Shown here: one piece after another, positions 30,863 to 43,053 of the stretch
How the letters are laid out: each line of letters begins with the position of its first letter
Position numbering within the stretch: position 1 is the stretch's first letter
Assembly: GCA_021234155.1 (NCBI GenBank)
Contig: JAJEKV010000251.1
Location: forward strand, 188,001-252,000
DNA from: Isoetes taiwanensis
Lineage: Eukaryota > Streptophyta > Lycopodiopsida > Isoetales > Isoetaceae
Length of the DNA stretch: 64,000 bases
Direction: 5' to 3'
Translations under genes and position numbers: made by a program
Notes under the pieces: model-generated
Database searches by the model: none
Seen by the model: only the letters and a program-made list of their open reading frames with translations
What the model was told of the DNA's origin: nothing

Positions 30863-31430
30863 CGCTACAAGAGGATAGGGTTTTTGGGCCAACCCCTGTG
30901 TCGCTACCTTCTAAAGTTTGTCAGATTTGTGTCAGAAGCTTGAAAGTGACACAAATTAATTTGATTGCATCAGAACTTGTGACAATACAATTGTGTCAAT
31001 AACAACGTCTTCTTATGGCACATGTGTCTCAAAATTTTAGATTTTTTTCGTTAGCTTTTATGATGATTACGTCGTTTATTGCAACAAGATTGTGACATAA
31101 TTTAAGTCAATATAGCAATAGGTTTGTTTCCACTATAACATCGCCAGTTCTATAGTTTTGGGTTGATTTTGTTACGCATTTGTGTCACATTTTGTGATGG
31201 TTTCTTGTCACCTTTTGGAAGGTTTGCATCATTTTGTAGTATCAAATGTAACGACAATTTTACGTCAATTTTTTGTTATAGATTGTGGCACTTATATCTT
31301 GTGATTGTGTCAAAAAAGTGTGAATGTAGTGACATTGTTAAGTAGAAATACATAGATTGTCATGACATAGATATCTTGACGCAAAAAGGGCTAAGTTTCA
31401 CACAAAAGTGCCACTAGCTAGTATGAGTAT
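30863..31430 (-). mobile_element. probable 3' terminal region of the minus-strand CACTA element
   Basis: CGCTACAAGAGGATAGGG at 30863 resembles the CACTACAAGAAA terminus common in plant CACTA elements. The next 550 bases are studded with TTGTGTCA/TGACACAA words in both orientations (about 30926, 30953, 30979, 30993, 31170, 31305), the layout of CACTA subterminal binding sites. The transposase reads toward this end. No matching 5' terminus was found beyond 35.2 kb. Confidence 0.5.
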
Positions 31431-31837
31431 AAACATTTTATAGTTTTTAATTAGACTAACATGGTTTTAATGATAATATAATAAATGAATAAATGTATAA
31501 ATAACATTAATGGTACTACATAAACATTATAACTAATATTTATATGTTTAGGCATGTATGTTCTTAGGTCTTATATAGCCTAATCAAATTGCAAAAAAAT
31601 CTTAGAGCAAACTTTTATAAAATATTCAATGTGAATTGTCATAAAGCATTGAATTGGTCTTCAATATCATGCTCAATGTCGTCCAACTCATCATCATCCA
31701 AATGTTATAAGCAAATTAAAACGTGAACCAATGTTTGGAACTTCTTCATCTTCAATATAGTCATCACTAATGCCATTGTCACCTAGTTGCCCACTATTTT
31801 CAATCTCATCTCGTTGAGGAGAGATCATCATTGGAGA
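31431..31837. other. AT-rich 3' region of the CACTA element
   Basis: Short minus-strand frames near 31640-31830 are acidic and may be the transposase tail. No domain seen. Confidence 0.35.
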
Positions 31838-34800
31838 TCACAAAATGAAATCAGCATCTCCTTCATTGATATCATAATTAACATCTTGAGGTAATGCATC
31901 ACTTATATCTTTATGAACTCGTATAGGTGTAATATTGCCTTCAATAGTATCAAAGTGTGATACATCAACTTCCCTTTCTATTACAGGTGTAAAGTCCTCT
32001 GCTACATGCTCTGATTGCCGATCTTCATCGTCAGATGTTAGCTCAATGTTGTCTTCGAGTGCAGGATTTTCAATCACACGACGAGATCTAGACTGAGAAT
32101 GTATAACAATCCACCAATCATTATTGTCAGGATCTGATGAAAGAAGACTTACTCAACTTGATTTGGAAAAAAAAATGGCTCATCCATATCCGCTAGCACT
32201 TTCGTGTAGTCAATCTCCATATATGCAGAAGCACGTGTTTTTATTGTTCTTCCCGACCTCTATAAACAACTCTGAACCACTTTACTTTCAAGACGTTTAC
32301 ACAAAACGTCCAATAGTTTAACTCAATGATATTGGATATGGTTCCAACATAGCATAATTCAGCATCAATAAGATTACGATCCCTACTGCTCGCTCGACTC
32401 TTTTGCTCAAAGTGTGCCATGATTCCAGAGTCAAAAGTAACTCTATGTTTAGCAACATTACTAATACAAAAGTGTTGGTTGTAAGATCACATAGATGTAT
32501 GATATCGTGCCTAAATAAGAAAAGTGTAATTAGTAAAATCAAAATTTCTAAACTTATTACATTTTCCAATTCTTAAATCCAAAGAAATGATACATTATTA
32601 AATTTTTCATGAAAGAAAAGGAATACTTTCATTGCATACCTTTCCATTGCATCCAATAGCAATCTCGTAATCATCATCTGGAACGACTTGTTCACTATCT
32701 CTTGCTTCATCCATACGAGCTAATAACCAATCATCGGTCATGGTGTCTACGAAAGCACATAGTTTAGTTGTTGAACCACGTCTGTGTGAACCATTCCTTC
32801 GTGCTTCTTCCTTTGCAAGTTCATACATGTCTCGCCAACATTGCAAGGTTGCGGTGTTCTTTATAATGAAGGCATTTATAGAATGAAATATCTCATCAGT
32901 TAGATTCTGCTCCACACCATTGCCTTGTAAGACTTCTGACACAATCTCATCTGCCTTTTTTTTAGCCCACATTTTAAGACCTTCTGGATTGCATGCAATG
33001 GTCACATCATTCAAGAAAAAAAGTGTTTCTTGTCATACACCCTTCTGGCTTAGCCATTTGGCGTACAAATCCTTTGAGCACTTTCATGTAATGCTCGAGG
33101 AAGGACATCCATCGTGCTGGGGCAGGTCCAGATAATTTAATCTCATGTGGAATGCGTATTAATAGGCCCACCTACATCAATGTCATCATCTTACATCTCA
33201 TTAGTCAGCGAGAAATATGCATGTCATCATGGAAAAAATGGATGCAAGGATAATGTCATACTTGTAGATCTAAGAAGCTAATCGGAAACTCTTTCTCGAT
33301 AATCACATAATAGTAAAACAGCTTCCTCCTCCATCTTTGTAATCTCATAGACATCAATTGCATTTGAGGATACCCATCTCACGAATTTTCCTAAACGATA
33401 TATGATACTCCTTATCGCTGGTGTTACGTAGTTTCCAATGACGCATGGAATCATATGCTACAACTACAACAAGAAACAATAGTTCAAACACATACTAGTA
33501 ATTCCCATCACGAAAAGTCAAAGAATAAAATAGCTGAAGAAATTTGTGCCAATCATGTGTTTTCAATCCACTGAGATCTCCATCTTTCGTAAATGCTTTT
33601 CTTAGGGATGCATCATAACCAACTGGTGTTCGACTTTTTTGAATCCTCTTATGCACTATTGCGAGTTGTTGTTTCTCTAATACCCAAGGACCCGACTTTT
33701 TTGAATCCTCTTATGCACTATTGCGAGTTGTTGTTTCTCTAATACCCAAGGACCCTTTTTCCATGTGGTTCCTTTGCCAGCCCTCTTGATTGACCATAAT
33801 TCTCTTCTTTTTCCTCTTTTCTTAAGGTCCTCTCGAGCTTCCAATGCCTCCCATTCACCAGTTAGATGCCTCCAAAGAGAGTGTGCAACATTCTTGAATA
33901 TATGCATAGGATCCAATAAATGCAAGACTTCCAAGTCTGCCCAGTACTCCAATCGATAAAATATAGATAAACGTTTCATTCCAGGTGGGAGATTTGTACT
34001 GCTTTCTCCAGTGTTCACCAAGTAATCCACATTTGGGTTTGCGTTCTTCCAAGCATCCAATCAATCTCTACTTGTCCATCGTTTCGGTGGAGGCATCATC
34101 TCACGCCCACATGCATGATGCTGTTCAGGCAAATATTTTTTATGACCAAAGTATATTTGCTTCTTAAGATATTTGGATCTATACGATGTTAAGCTAGTTC
34201 TACATGAAGAGCAACCACATGCTCCACTCGTTTGTAGACCTGTTAGGTTACAAATAACAAATTGTTTACTATGATTTATGAACAATCCAAAGTTTTCTAA
34301 ACTAGACCATTTGTAATGGAACTTACAGGATGCCACAGAAAAGCCTGGATAGTCATGAATGGTGAAACATAGCATACCATGTAGCGTGAAATCATGTGGC
34401 TCTCTTGAAATATCATACATGAATCCTTTTCCAAAACAGTTCCAATTCCTCTATCAAAGGCTCCATATAAACATCCATATTTTTAACTTGGTATTTTCCT
34501 GCATCATGCACACACATTTAGTGATATAGGTTGCTGCATCTTCTCCATTCAATACAAGTCAAGTCGATTCAATTCAATTCATATTTATATATAGATATTG
34601 AGTAAAAAGTAAAACAAATACCTAACAATAAACGTCAACATGATATGACTAGGTTTGGTAGCCATCCACGATGGAATATTATAGTTCACAACAGCTATTG
34701 GCCACACACTATGTTTTGACGACATACATCCCCAGGGGCATATTCCATCTAGTCCTAGTCCAAGTCTAATGTTGCGAGACTCCAATTTAGATTGTGGCCA

Positions 34801-35198
34801 TCTTTCCTCGATATTTTTCCATGACTGTCCATCTGCAGGCATCCTCATTTTTCCATTGTTACTACGATTCTTTGCATGATAATCCATAAATGAGGCAAGG
34901 GATGGAGATCGAACCATATGATGCAAACGAGGAATGATAGGCATGTGTCGTAATGTTTTTCTTGCCACCTTCGACCTCCTGCCCTCCTCATAACGTGGCT
35001 CATTGCACTTTGGACATGATTGATCTCCCGCATATTTGTTGCGAAATAATATGCAATCATTGAATTATGTGGCCATTTCCTTAATTTATGAAAATACAAG
35101 CTATTTTCATGATTTTGATAGAATACAAAGGCATTTTTATAAATTGCCTTTTCTTTTATAGCATGATGCCTTGATTGTGGTGTATATCCAAGAGGCAT
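31838..35198 (-). pseudogene. CACTA/En-Spm TNP2-like transposase with DUF4218/DUF4216-type regions
   Basis: Minus strand, reading down from about 35200. Order of pieces: YHNSMIAYYFATN..CSKCNEPRYEEG (35060-34970); LRHMPIIPRLHHMVRSPSLA and LGLGLDGICPWG with the first DDE Asp, WPIAVVNYNIPSWMA (34968-34600); LHGMLCFTIHDYPGFSVASC (34390-34330); LHLLDPMHIFKNVAHSLWRH with the second Asp (33930-33870); GLKTHDWHKFLQLFYSLTF (33580-33520); DUF4218-like MSFLEHYMKVLKGFVRQMAK (33115-33050); DUF4216-like IDYTKVLADMDEPFFFPNQV then DWWIVIHSQSRSRR (32230-32080); acidic tail to 31838. It is the most complete transposase here. Frame changes, some perhaps introns, and a 62-bp internal duplication make it probably inactive. 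Its TNP2 protein differs clearly from that of E1. Confidence 0.85.
33631..33754 (-). repeat. perfect 62-bp tandem duplication inside the transposase
   Basis: cgacttttttgaatcctctt starts at 33631 and again at 33693; both 62-base units end in acccaaggacc and appear identical. Since 62 is not a multiple of three, it shifts the reading frame of the transposase. It is either a recent duplication or an assembly artefact. Confidence 0.9.
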
Positions 35199-35373
35199 TC
35201 CTTATGGTCTGGGACTCAAATCCTGGTTATGTTTTACAGATGTGGTGGTGGTATCACATGTTTTGATCAAGTGTCTCCTATTATTTCTATGTTAATATAG
35301 AGTTTTCTTACATTTTTCAAGAATGAAATATAGATATAAAATATGTCCTTCAATTTAGATGGAAAAAGTATTA
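35199..35373. other. spacer between transposase start and MITE
   Basis: AT-rich, no gene seen. It would contain the transposase promoter if the element were active. Confidence 0.3.
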
Positions 35374-36321
35374 GGGCCATGTCCCACTCGCCATTAAGTT
35401 AAGTTAATTTAACCAATCTTAACTTAACTAAAGAGAGATTATGCTTTCCCATTGTCATTAAGTTAAGACTAACTTAACGGATTACGAAGGTATACATTTC
35501 CACTATATTTGTTAGGGATCGCTTGGGTTAAATTTATAAAATCAACTTAACTTAACATTTATAATGAGTTGGTGTTTCACACTAGTAGTTAAGAGCCTTT
35601 GTTGAGTTAGAGATAACTAAGTCCATTTCTGACTTTAATTAAGAGATGCTATTAAGTTAAAGATATCATACAAGGTTTATTTTCTATCTCTTCTCTTTCT
35701 ATATTCCAATATTTTTGTCTCTATTTTCTCTCTCTCTCTCTCTGTAATCACGTTTTGAACCTCAATTTGGATGTCTCATTATTTTTGGTGGATGTCACAT
35801 TTTTCTTGGCATTGGAAAGCTGTATATGCTTCTTGAAAAAATCTAAAAAATGTTTCCACTACCGAAAAAAGAACCACAAATTCTAGTTGTTAGTGTTTAG
35901 ATATGCCTAAAATATGCTCCAAGATCCCAAAACTAACGCCCAATTCAATTCGATCCTAATGAATTCTCCCTTGAGCGAAGGCGATCCAAAAAACGTTTCA
36001 TCCTCAAGCTAGTCTAGCTATTCAAAGAGGAGAAATAAACCATTTTCATATAAAATTAAATAACCTAACTAGATTGTTACCCTTTTCTCACTTAACAGTT
36101 ATGTTAAGTTAGTTCTTAACCGAGTTAAGTGTACCTCTCCTAGGTCACTTAATTTCTAGTTTAAAAATAAGGGAACAGTTAAAGTTTTAACCAAAACAGT
36201 TAAGTTAATCATAGTTAAAATTTAACCAAGTTGACTGGTAGTAACTTAAGTGCTAGTGTGAAAGCAAGTTTTATTTATTTGCCCTATTTAACCTTACTTG
36301 ACCGCTAGAGGGAATACACCC
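35374..36321. mobile_element. Tourist-like (PIF/Harbinger) MITE, ~948 bp
   Basis: TTA (35371-35373) precedes GGGCCATGTCCC, and GGGAATACACCC is followed by TTA (36322-36324), giving the 3-base TTA target duplication typical of PIF/Harbinger. The terminal repeats pair over roughly 37 bases with about 26 matches, continuing into TTAAGTTAAG/CTTACTTGACC-type sequence. A second inner pair, TTTCACACTAGTAGTTAAG (35575) and its near reverse complement (36247-36265), supports the fold. No transposase is inside; AT-rich with GTTAACTTA words and a CT microsatellite near 35725. Confidence 0.7.
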
Positions 36322-36324
36322 TTA

Positions 36325-37640
36325 TTCAATTTAAAACGTACTATAACAAACTACCAAAAAAAGGGGGGAAGAAAACCTAGATATGAAAAAATAACCGAAG
36401 AAATAATACAACATTATAGGTTTGCATGCCTATCCTTGTCCTTGTATTGAATCTCATAGATAATTTGAATACTATGGACGATACAAAACAAATCTCGAGA
36501 ATAATTCCCATCTTTGAAAAAGTAATTTCTAGTTCCCATCTTTCGAAGACGGTTGTAGCATGATGTCAATACATACTTGGCCATGGGTTATTAAATGAGT
36601 ATTGAAATTTGAAAACCATGAAATAAACTCTGCTACTTGATGTAAGAAGTGTGAGTGCATAATTGCATATAGTTCTAGAAAACCACTAGTCTATGTTGGT
36701 TTCCTAAAGATGCAAAATAATTTTCAAAATCCCAACAATGACAAATTATAAATTACAAATTACAAAAGATGCCTTTGTATCTAATCATGCACTAGTTTGC
36801 TTGATATTTGAATAAATTCTAGCGTGCTTCAAGAAAACAAGTGGTTTGATAGTGGTTGCTTATGAGACAAGTGTTTTTTTGGGCGCCTTATGATGAGTAA
36901 TCACTATGGATAGACACATCCTTTTAGGTGAAATCTATGAACAATTACCATAACAATCAACTCGGTATTGAAACTATGCTACAAACCACATCCATTTTGT
37001 ACCGTACACCGTGATAATAGAAAACTGGCATGAATAACTATCATGGCATTTAAATTAATATGAAAAACCATGGCATAAACTACTTAGACTTTGTGACAAT
37101 AGAAAGCCAACATAAACAACCATATTTAAAGTGGTGTGAAAACCCATGCTCAACCCACCGTCGATTTGATAAACCGTGTTACATTAGAAAACCAACATGA
37201 ATTACCACTATTGATGCTACAAACCATGTAATAAACTAATATCGGTTTTTATAAATGACGCTATAACCAAAAATCAACATGGATAACCATGTACTAGTTA
37301 TAAAAACCAATATATTATGTGGTTTTTGTGAAGAATGAAAATTTTAACATAAAAAACCACATCTATAGTTTTGGGTTAAATTTTTGGGTGCCTAGGGCTC
37401 GTAAAAAATGCAACAGTCATGGCAATGAGAGACTTCCTCAACGGCTTCAAACACCCAGCGCTTCCACAACATATACACTACATTACACACACGACCAATT
37501 CCCAACTATTACGAACAAATACTCCCCATTGAAATTGTATTGTTGGATGCACAAGGCGCCGGCTCTGTCCGGTGCCAAATCCTTGTATATATCATAACAT
37601 ATATATGTTCTTATGTTTGTCCTCCTGAATCCAGCCGTTG
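36325..37640. other. AT-rich spacer with degenerate AAACCATG words
   Basis: From about 36960 to 37340 the words AAACCATG, AACCATG and AAACCAAC recur many times with loose 40-60 base spacing. No gene seen. A short plus-strand frame at 37319-37597 has no domain. Confidence 0.4.
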
Positions 37641-38045
37641 ATCCGAGACCCTACGGCTCACGTGGCTTTGGGACGTATCCTACGGCCCAGATGGCTTGGG
37701 AGTTTGTTTCAGATTATATGTAAGCGATCCTACGGTCCAGGTTGATCTGATCCTGATCGTCGGTCCTAGATCCTACGGCTCATGTTGCTTTGGGACACAT
37801 CCGGTGCACATGGCTTTGGGAATTATATGTAATCGATCCTACGGTCTAGGTTGATCCGATCCTTATCGTCGATCCAAGATCTTACGACGCACGTGGCTTG
37901 GCACATATCCTACGGTGCACATGACTTTGGGAATTATATGATCATATGTGGCTCATGTTGCTTTAATTATTGTCACGTGGTGAGATCTCGACCCTTGATC
38001 GGGTCCAAGATCCTACGGCCCAAGTTGAATGCTCATCCCTTAGGA
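37640..38045. repeat. diverged ~120-bp tandem repeat (GATCCTACGGCTCACGTGGC)
   Basis: The word CCTACGGCTCACGTGGCTTT or a variant starts at 37650, 37772, 37881 and 38012 (steps 122, 109, 131). Each unit has a second landmark, GGTTGATCyGATCC. It lies next to the tRNA-like head at 38073-38133 and may be the body of the same SINE. Confidence 0.75.
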
Positions 38046-38072
38046 AAAGGCTTTTAAAATTTTTATGTTGTG

Positions 38073-38133
38073 TGGGGGATTCGAACGCTGGCCATTGACC
38101 CCCCAGCCCCCCCTTCTAACCACTAGACCAAGC
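38073..38133 (-). repeat. tRNA-like SINE head
   Basis: On the minus strand: GCTTGGTCTAGTGGTTAGAA (Pol III A-box like) followed about 30 bases on by GCGTTCGAATCCCCC (B-box GTTCGAATCC). This is the spacing of a tRNA-derived SINE promoter. The G-run between the boxes and the absence of tRNA stems show it is not a functional tRNA gene. The element would continue toward lower coordinates. Confidence 0.6.
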
Positions 38134-38189
38134 ATTAATTCCATGAGTAATTTATGTTTCAAATATACTTAAGGGTAATCTTCCCATTA

Positions 38190-38940
38190 AGATAAAATAG
38201 ACTATAACATTCTAGCTAGTTCAAGAAAGTTCTAGAATGTTCTGGAAGGCTCTAGAAAGTTCTATAATCTTCTAGAAAGTTCTGGAACATAAGAGAATCT
38301 AGGGGGGATCTAAGAAAATTCTTCCAGAAAGTTCCAAATTGTTCTAATAAGTTTTAGAATGTTCTAGAATGTAGGGGAATCTACGGGAATGTAAGGAAAT
38401 CTAGGGAAATACTTCCAGAAAGTTCTAGAATATATTGAAAGTCTTAGAATGTTCCAGAAAGTCTTAGAATGTTCTAAAAAGTTCTAGAATGTAAAGGAAT
38501 CCAGAAGAATCTAATAGAATCTAAGAAAATCTTATAAAATGTAAGAGAATCTAGGAAAATATTTACAAGCCTAAGGGAATCTCTTAAAATCTGGGGGATC
38601 TAAGGGAATCTTCATAAAATCTAAGGGAATCTAAAAAAAATGTTGATGAAATCTTAGAGTATCTAGGGGAATCTTTATTGAATCTCTTTGAATCTCATAT
38701 AATGTAAGGGAACCTAGGGCAATCTCATAAAGTCTAAAGGGATCTAAGGGAATCTAAGGGAATCTAGGAGGATCTTCATAGAATCTTGGAGAATCTATGG
38801 AAATCTAATGGAATCTAGAGAGAATCTTATAAAATTTAGAGGAATCTCCGCGAAACCTCCAAGAGAACCTTGGTAGAATCTTAGAGAATCTATGAATTTA
38901 GAGTATTCTCAAAAGATTCTTTTAGAATGTAGGGCACGAC
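38190..38940. repeat. TTCTAGAA / GAATCTAAGGGAATCT low-complexity array
   Basis: The left third is rich in GTTCTAGAATGTTCTAGAA words (heat-shock-element-like); the rest iterates GAATCTAGGGGAATCTT-like units of 10-20 bases without a fixed period. The same TTCTAGAA family appears at 2426-2538. Confidence 0.75.
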
Positions 38941-41208
38941 AAGAACTTGCAGCATAGGAACATGCTAAAACTCGGATACGCACCGTAGGACACATGTATG
39001 TATGCATGTATGTATATCACCTCAGAGCTGAGGCCCATTGCAAGGTAAGGCCAAAGGAACAGATGCGAAATTGCATAATAAGCCAGATATAATAGAGGAA
39101 CTTTAATTGACTCAAAATTATCATATGTTCGGGTTAGATTAAATAAAGCAAAGGTGATCAAATTTGTACTAAATTTTGTCATATCTAAGTTCTAGTTGGC
39201 CATGATAGAATAACGCTTATGATGCAATCGAATAGAACGTATTTTTACGTCCATGGAGACCAAACAATGGAGCCAGTGCAACCATTTACGGCTATTACTA
39301 AAAGACCCCTGCCTGGCAAGGTTTTCAATAGAAAACACTTTGTAGTAATAATGAAACCCATAAGGTAAGAAAATAGGATAGACTATTAGTTCTGCTGTTA
39401 GTTCAATAATTGAAGATGACCATAAAAAGTGAGCATTGGGGGAGGTGAAGGCAGCATATGATAGGAGCTTCCTATTCCCTTTTTTTTTTTCTTCTTTTTC
39501 TTTTTTTCTTTTTTTGCGTGGGGGGAGGGGGAGGAGAAACCACTGGAAACCACCAACTGGTCAATGATGCACACGTGTGCATGAATGGATCTTATCATAT
39601 AGGCCTCAGGGAAAATTTTAAGGGACCATCAATTTTGTATATGTATAATGAATTGGCCATTCCTTGTAAAATATGCTCCCAAAAGTGTAGCCTGAACTGG
39701 CCATTTTTCCTATTTTTTTCTAATGTGGATGCAACCCAATTGGCGATTTTTGAACCAAATATCTAATAATGTGTAGAGAGATAGTTGCCCAAACATAAAG
39801 AAGCCCCTACCCTATATAAATGTGTTTAAATTACATATTGTATGAATTTGAATTCATACCCCATGTATTTCAATAATGCACAGATTGCTAGTAGGGAAAA
39901 TTGGAAATCGGATGCTAGAATCTTCGTAAAGGGGATTAAAAAGTACCTCGACATTCTATTTTCCAAAAGAGCGGAATTATTCTTAGTTGGTAGATATATT
40001 TAGGAATAAAAATTTATAATAATGTTGCCCCCCTCGGTTGCAATTTATGAGGGGGCCTCTTAATGAATTAAGATTTGGCGAACTTAAGGCATTATAGGAT
40101 TTGGCCAAGTGGCCTAAGTGGTCATTCCATAAGCATATGTAGTTCTCACTGGGGACTGAATTGGCCCCAAAGTTGATACCACTCCAATTAGCAAACATCT
40201 AATTGGCCATTCTAATGTCGTAATGGGCAATAAAGTGCCACGAAATGGCGAATATGCAGGTCGTCCATAGGTAAGGCATCCTACTCAAGCCGGCCGTCGC
40301 ATTTTGCCTGAACCTGCAATTTGTGGCCAAATGGCCCGCCGGGGCCACTAAAATTTTCGCTGATAGGCCTTCTCCATTCTTCTTACTACAAATAATTTCA
40401 CTATTTTAATTAAGATATCATCTAATTTAACCAAAGCTTAAAAATGATCGATGTGTAAATAATGGTTGTCGTTACTTCAGCTCGCCATTGATAAAAAAGA
40501 AGTTTTACCTCTATTCCTTGCAAATGCATGTACAACAAACTTATGAAGTGACTGCAATTGCACGTCTCTTTGTTGTGAAATGAATTGTTTTGTATAGTTT
40601 GATTACTATACTTTGTAGTACAAAGGTTAGTACAAGTGCAAGTTGTCAATAAGATTTAAAATGTAGTAATATCCACTATATTATAAGGAAATTGATATAC
40701 ATATACTCATATATGTACGCATGTCTCAAGGAGTCAAAATATGTGCATCACCTAATCATTGAGGTTGAGCGGGCTTTTAGGATAAGTACATTGTTATGAC
40801 GAGATATATTGGGAGAGACGGGTTAAGAGGAAAGAAAATGAGGTTTACCAGATTGTAATTTATATTCTTTATAGAACTAGGCATTTATATGCATTAGATC
40901 TTGAAGCTCAAACATGGTGAAAGAAGTGAAGCAAAAGAAAAATCGGAGAAAAATACCAACTGTAAGAAATAATAATAAAAAGACCATGAAGGATATATAT
41001 TATAAACAATGAATACTAAAGGCTTGGTGTTACCATATCTTGATTGACCATGTCAATAACATGATTGGTCATATAGCCATGCCTATATCAACCATCTATG
41101 TCAATAATACGATTCATTACATAAGAGGGCCCCGAAGGATTTAGCTACAGTGTGAGTTAATAATTATTGAAATCTATCGTGGAAAAGTGGATTATCTTAG
41201 TTAAAAAC
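38941..41208. other. intergenic, no gene recognised
   Basis: AT-rich. A short ATGTATGT tract lies at 38992-39015 and a T-rich homopolymer run at 39478-39515. Open frames are short and show no domain. Confidence 0.45.
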
Positions 41209-41210
41209 AA

Positions 41211-41280
<70 letters not shown>

Positions 41281-41281
41281 T
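41209..41281. repeat. (ATCT)n microsatellite
   Basis: About 18 perfect tetranucleotide units. Confidence 0.97.
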
Positions 41282-41639
41282 AACGAAACACCTTCATTTG
41301 CTTTTATAAGTTTTTAAATAACTATACTATCTAAACATATATAAGGCAGTTGGGTTTTTTGTTTGAACTTAATATTTTTTCGAGAAAAAAGATGTGAGCA
41401 TGCCACCTGTCCTTGAAAAAAAAAACATAAATGAAAATTAAATAAATAATGGCGACATGAGCTTTCTTGCTTAAAAGCAATCCCCGCTCTACTCTATGCA
41501 TTTCAGGAGGCGGTTATGCCATTTAAGCGGCGATGACGCCTCCATCTTCCATTTCTCCTTCTTGGGACCTTATGTGAAGCGGTGGGTTTGATCGCAATCC
41601 GGGCCTAGCTTCAACTAACAAATCATCTTTCATGTATTC

Positions 41640-42450
41640 AATCGGTGGCGAGGCAAGGGCAAACTCTGGCCGCTCGGATGTCTACAACCGCATTGCTCAA
41701 TGAAGCTTCCCAAATGGTTATGTTGGCCGGCCGGATGGAAGATTTGGTCCGACTATTTGGTAGAGGTGGATACCGCATATGGTGCGGGAGGATATGCTCC
41801 GGGTTATGGCGCTTAGTTATGGATCGATGAATGGATATGGCGGTGGCTATGGTGGTGCCGCAGGATATGGAGCCGCAGTTCCCGGATATGGTAGTGGCTA
41901 TGGTCGGGCGGCCCGGTCTTTGGTCTTTGGATATCTTTTTGTCGCCCAGTGGGAATGCATGGGCAAGCAAAAGCGGCACACCGGTTATGGTGCGAGTCTT
42001 GGTGATGGTGGTTACCAGTGGAGCGGTGGTTATAGCACTGCGGTCACGGGGACGGTGGTGCTACGGGGGTGGGAGCGGGAAATACAACGGGATATAGCGG
42101 TTATGGTTATAGTCAAAGCGAAGGAAATTATGGTTCAAATGCGAGGTGCATATGGTGCTAGAAGGCTGCGGGTTATAATTCTCGGGGATAGTTGGTGGTG
42201 CGGTACGGCTATCTTGGTTATCGCGATGGTTATGGCAAAGGGGTATTCGATAATACACGGAGATCCGGGTAATCCCCGATTAGGTATAATGTAGCTGGTG
42301 GTAATGGGGCGATTGGTGGTGGAAGTTATGGAGTAGGTGGGTCGTGGCGGTTGATGGTCCAACAAATGGACAAGGTAGCTATGAAGGATACAATGTGCTG
42401 GCGGACAAACTCAAAGAGGTGCCATTCTATTATCATGTTTAGAATTAATG
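41640..42450 (+). pseudogene. Gly/Tyr-rich hnRNP-like protein remnant, frameshifted
   Basis: Protein-like sequence on the plus strand jumps between frames: EVDTAYGAGGYAPGYGA, then YGSMNGYGGGYGGAAGYGAA and PGYGSGYG, TGYGASLGDGGYQWSGGY, GNTTGYSGYGYSQSEGNYGS, YGYLGYRDGYGKG, GGNGAIGGGSYGVGG. This is the Gly-Tyr tail typical of plant hnRNP A/B-like RNA-binding proteins. The RNA-recognition motifs that should precede it are not visible. At least five frameshifts and no clear introns suggest a processed or decayed copy, unless indels are sequence errors. Confidence 0.55.
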
Positions 42451-43040
42451 ATTCAACTTATTTGTTTTTGTCTTGTTCTTGATTATTTAAAATGATTATC
42501 AACTTGGGGCATCTTGGCGATCCGTTTAACCTTTTATATGTGTGCGGAGAGGGCATAGAGGCGATTTTTTTTCAATGTTTTTGATCAAGCTTTAGCTCGG
42601 GAGTGCCATGTGGAGATTCTAAAATATTATCTGATTGATTGATTCATTGATTAGTGTTTCAAGATCGAATTGCGATCATGAGAGACTGAAGCTTTGTAAT
42701 GTATAAGTTCAGGTTATGTGCTTTAAATGTATACCTAGAATGCATCGATGGAAGTTATTATTTATTCCAGATGCTTGAAAACAAGCGGCCCGGCAAAAAA
42801 TAGGTAGCCTATATCCCTTTCTTTCGGCCGAAATTCTTTGGCATGTCAAAATGATCATATGGTTTTGGCGTCAGAGCAAGATGCATAGGTGATAGATCCG
42901 CTGCGGAATGCATGGCCGGATGGGAAAAGATTAGTAAACATACTTGCATTTGTCGAGGAAGTCTGGAAGAAAGAGGTAACTACTGCGAGAAGAATCCGCG
43001 AACCCAAAGTAATTACCTAAGTAGCTTAGAATCTTCTTTC
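42451..43040. other. spacer with possible upstream MYB exon
   Basis: A stretch ending EVWKKE at a GTAACT donor (about 42975) might belong with the MYB fragment. Not assignable. Confidence 0.25.
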
Positions 43041-43053
43041 TTATGATTTAATC

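Noticed and set aside
38073-38133. Functional tRNA gene
   Set aside because: A and B boxes are present but acceptor and anticodon stems cannot be formed.
41831-42294. Met/Val/Ala-rich and Ile/Thr-rich frames overlapping the Gly-rich remnant
   Set aside because: They are the other frames of the same GGT/TAT-rich DNA; only the Gly/Tyr reading matches a protein class.
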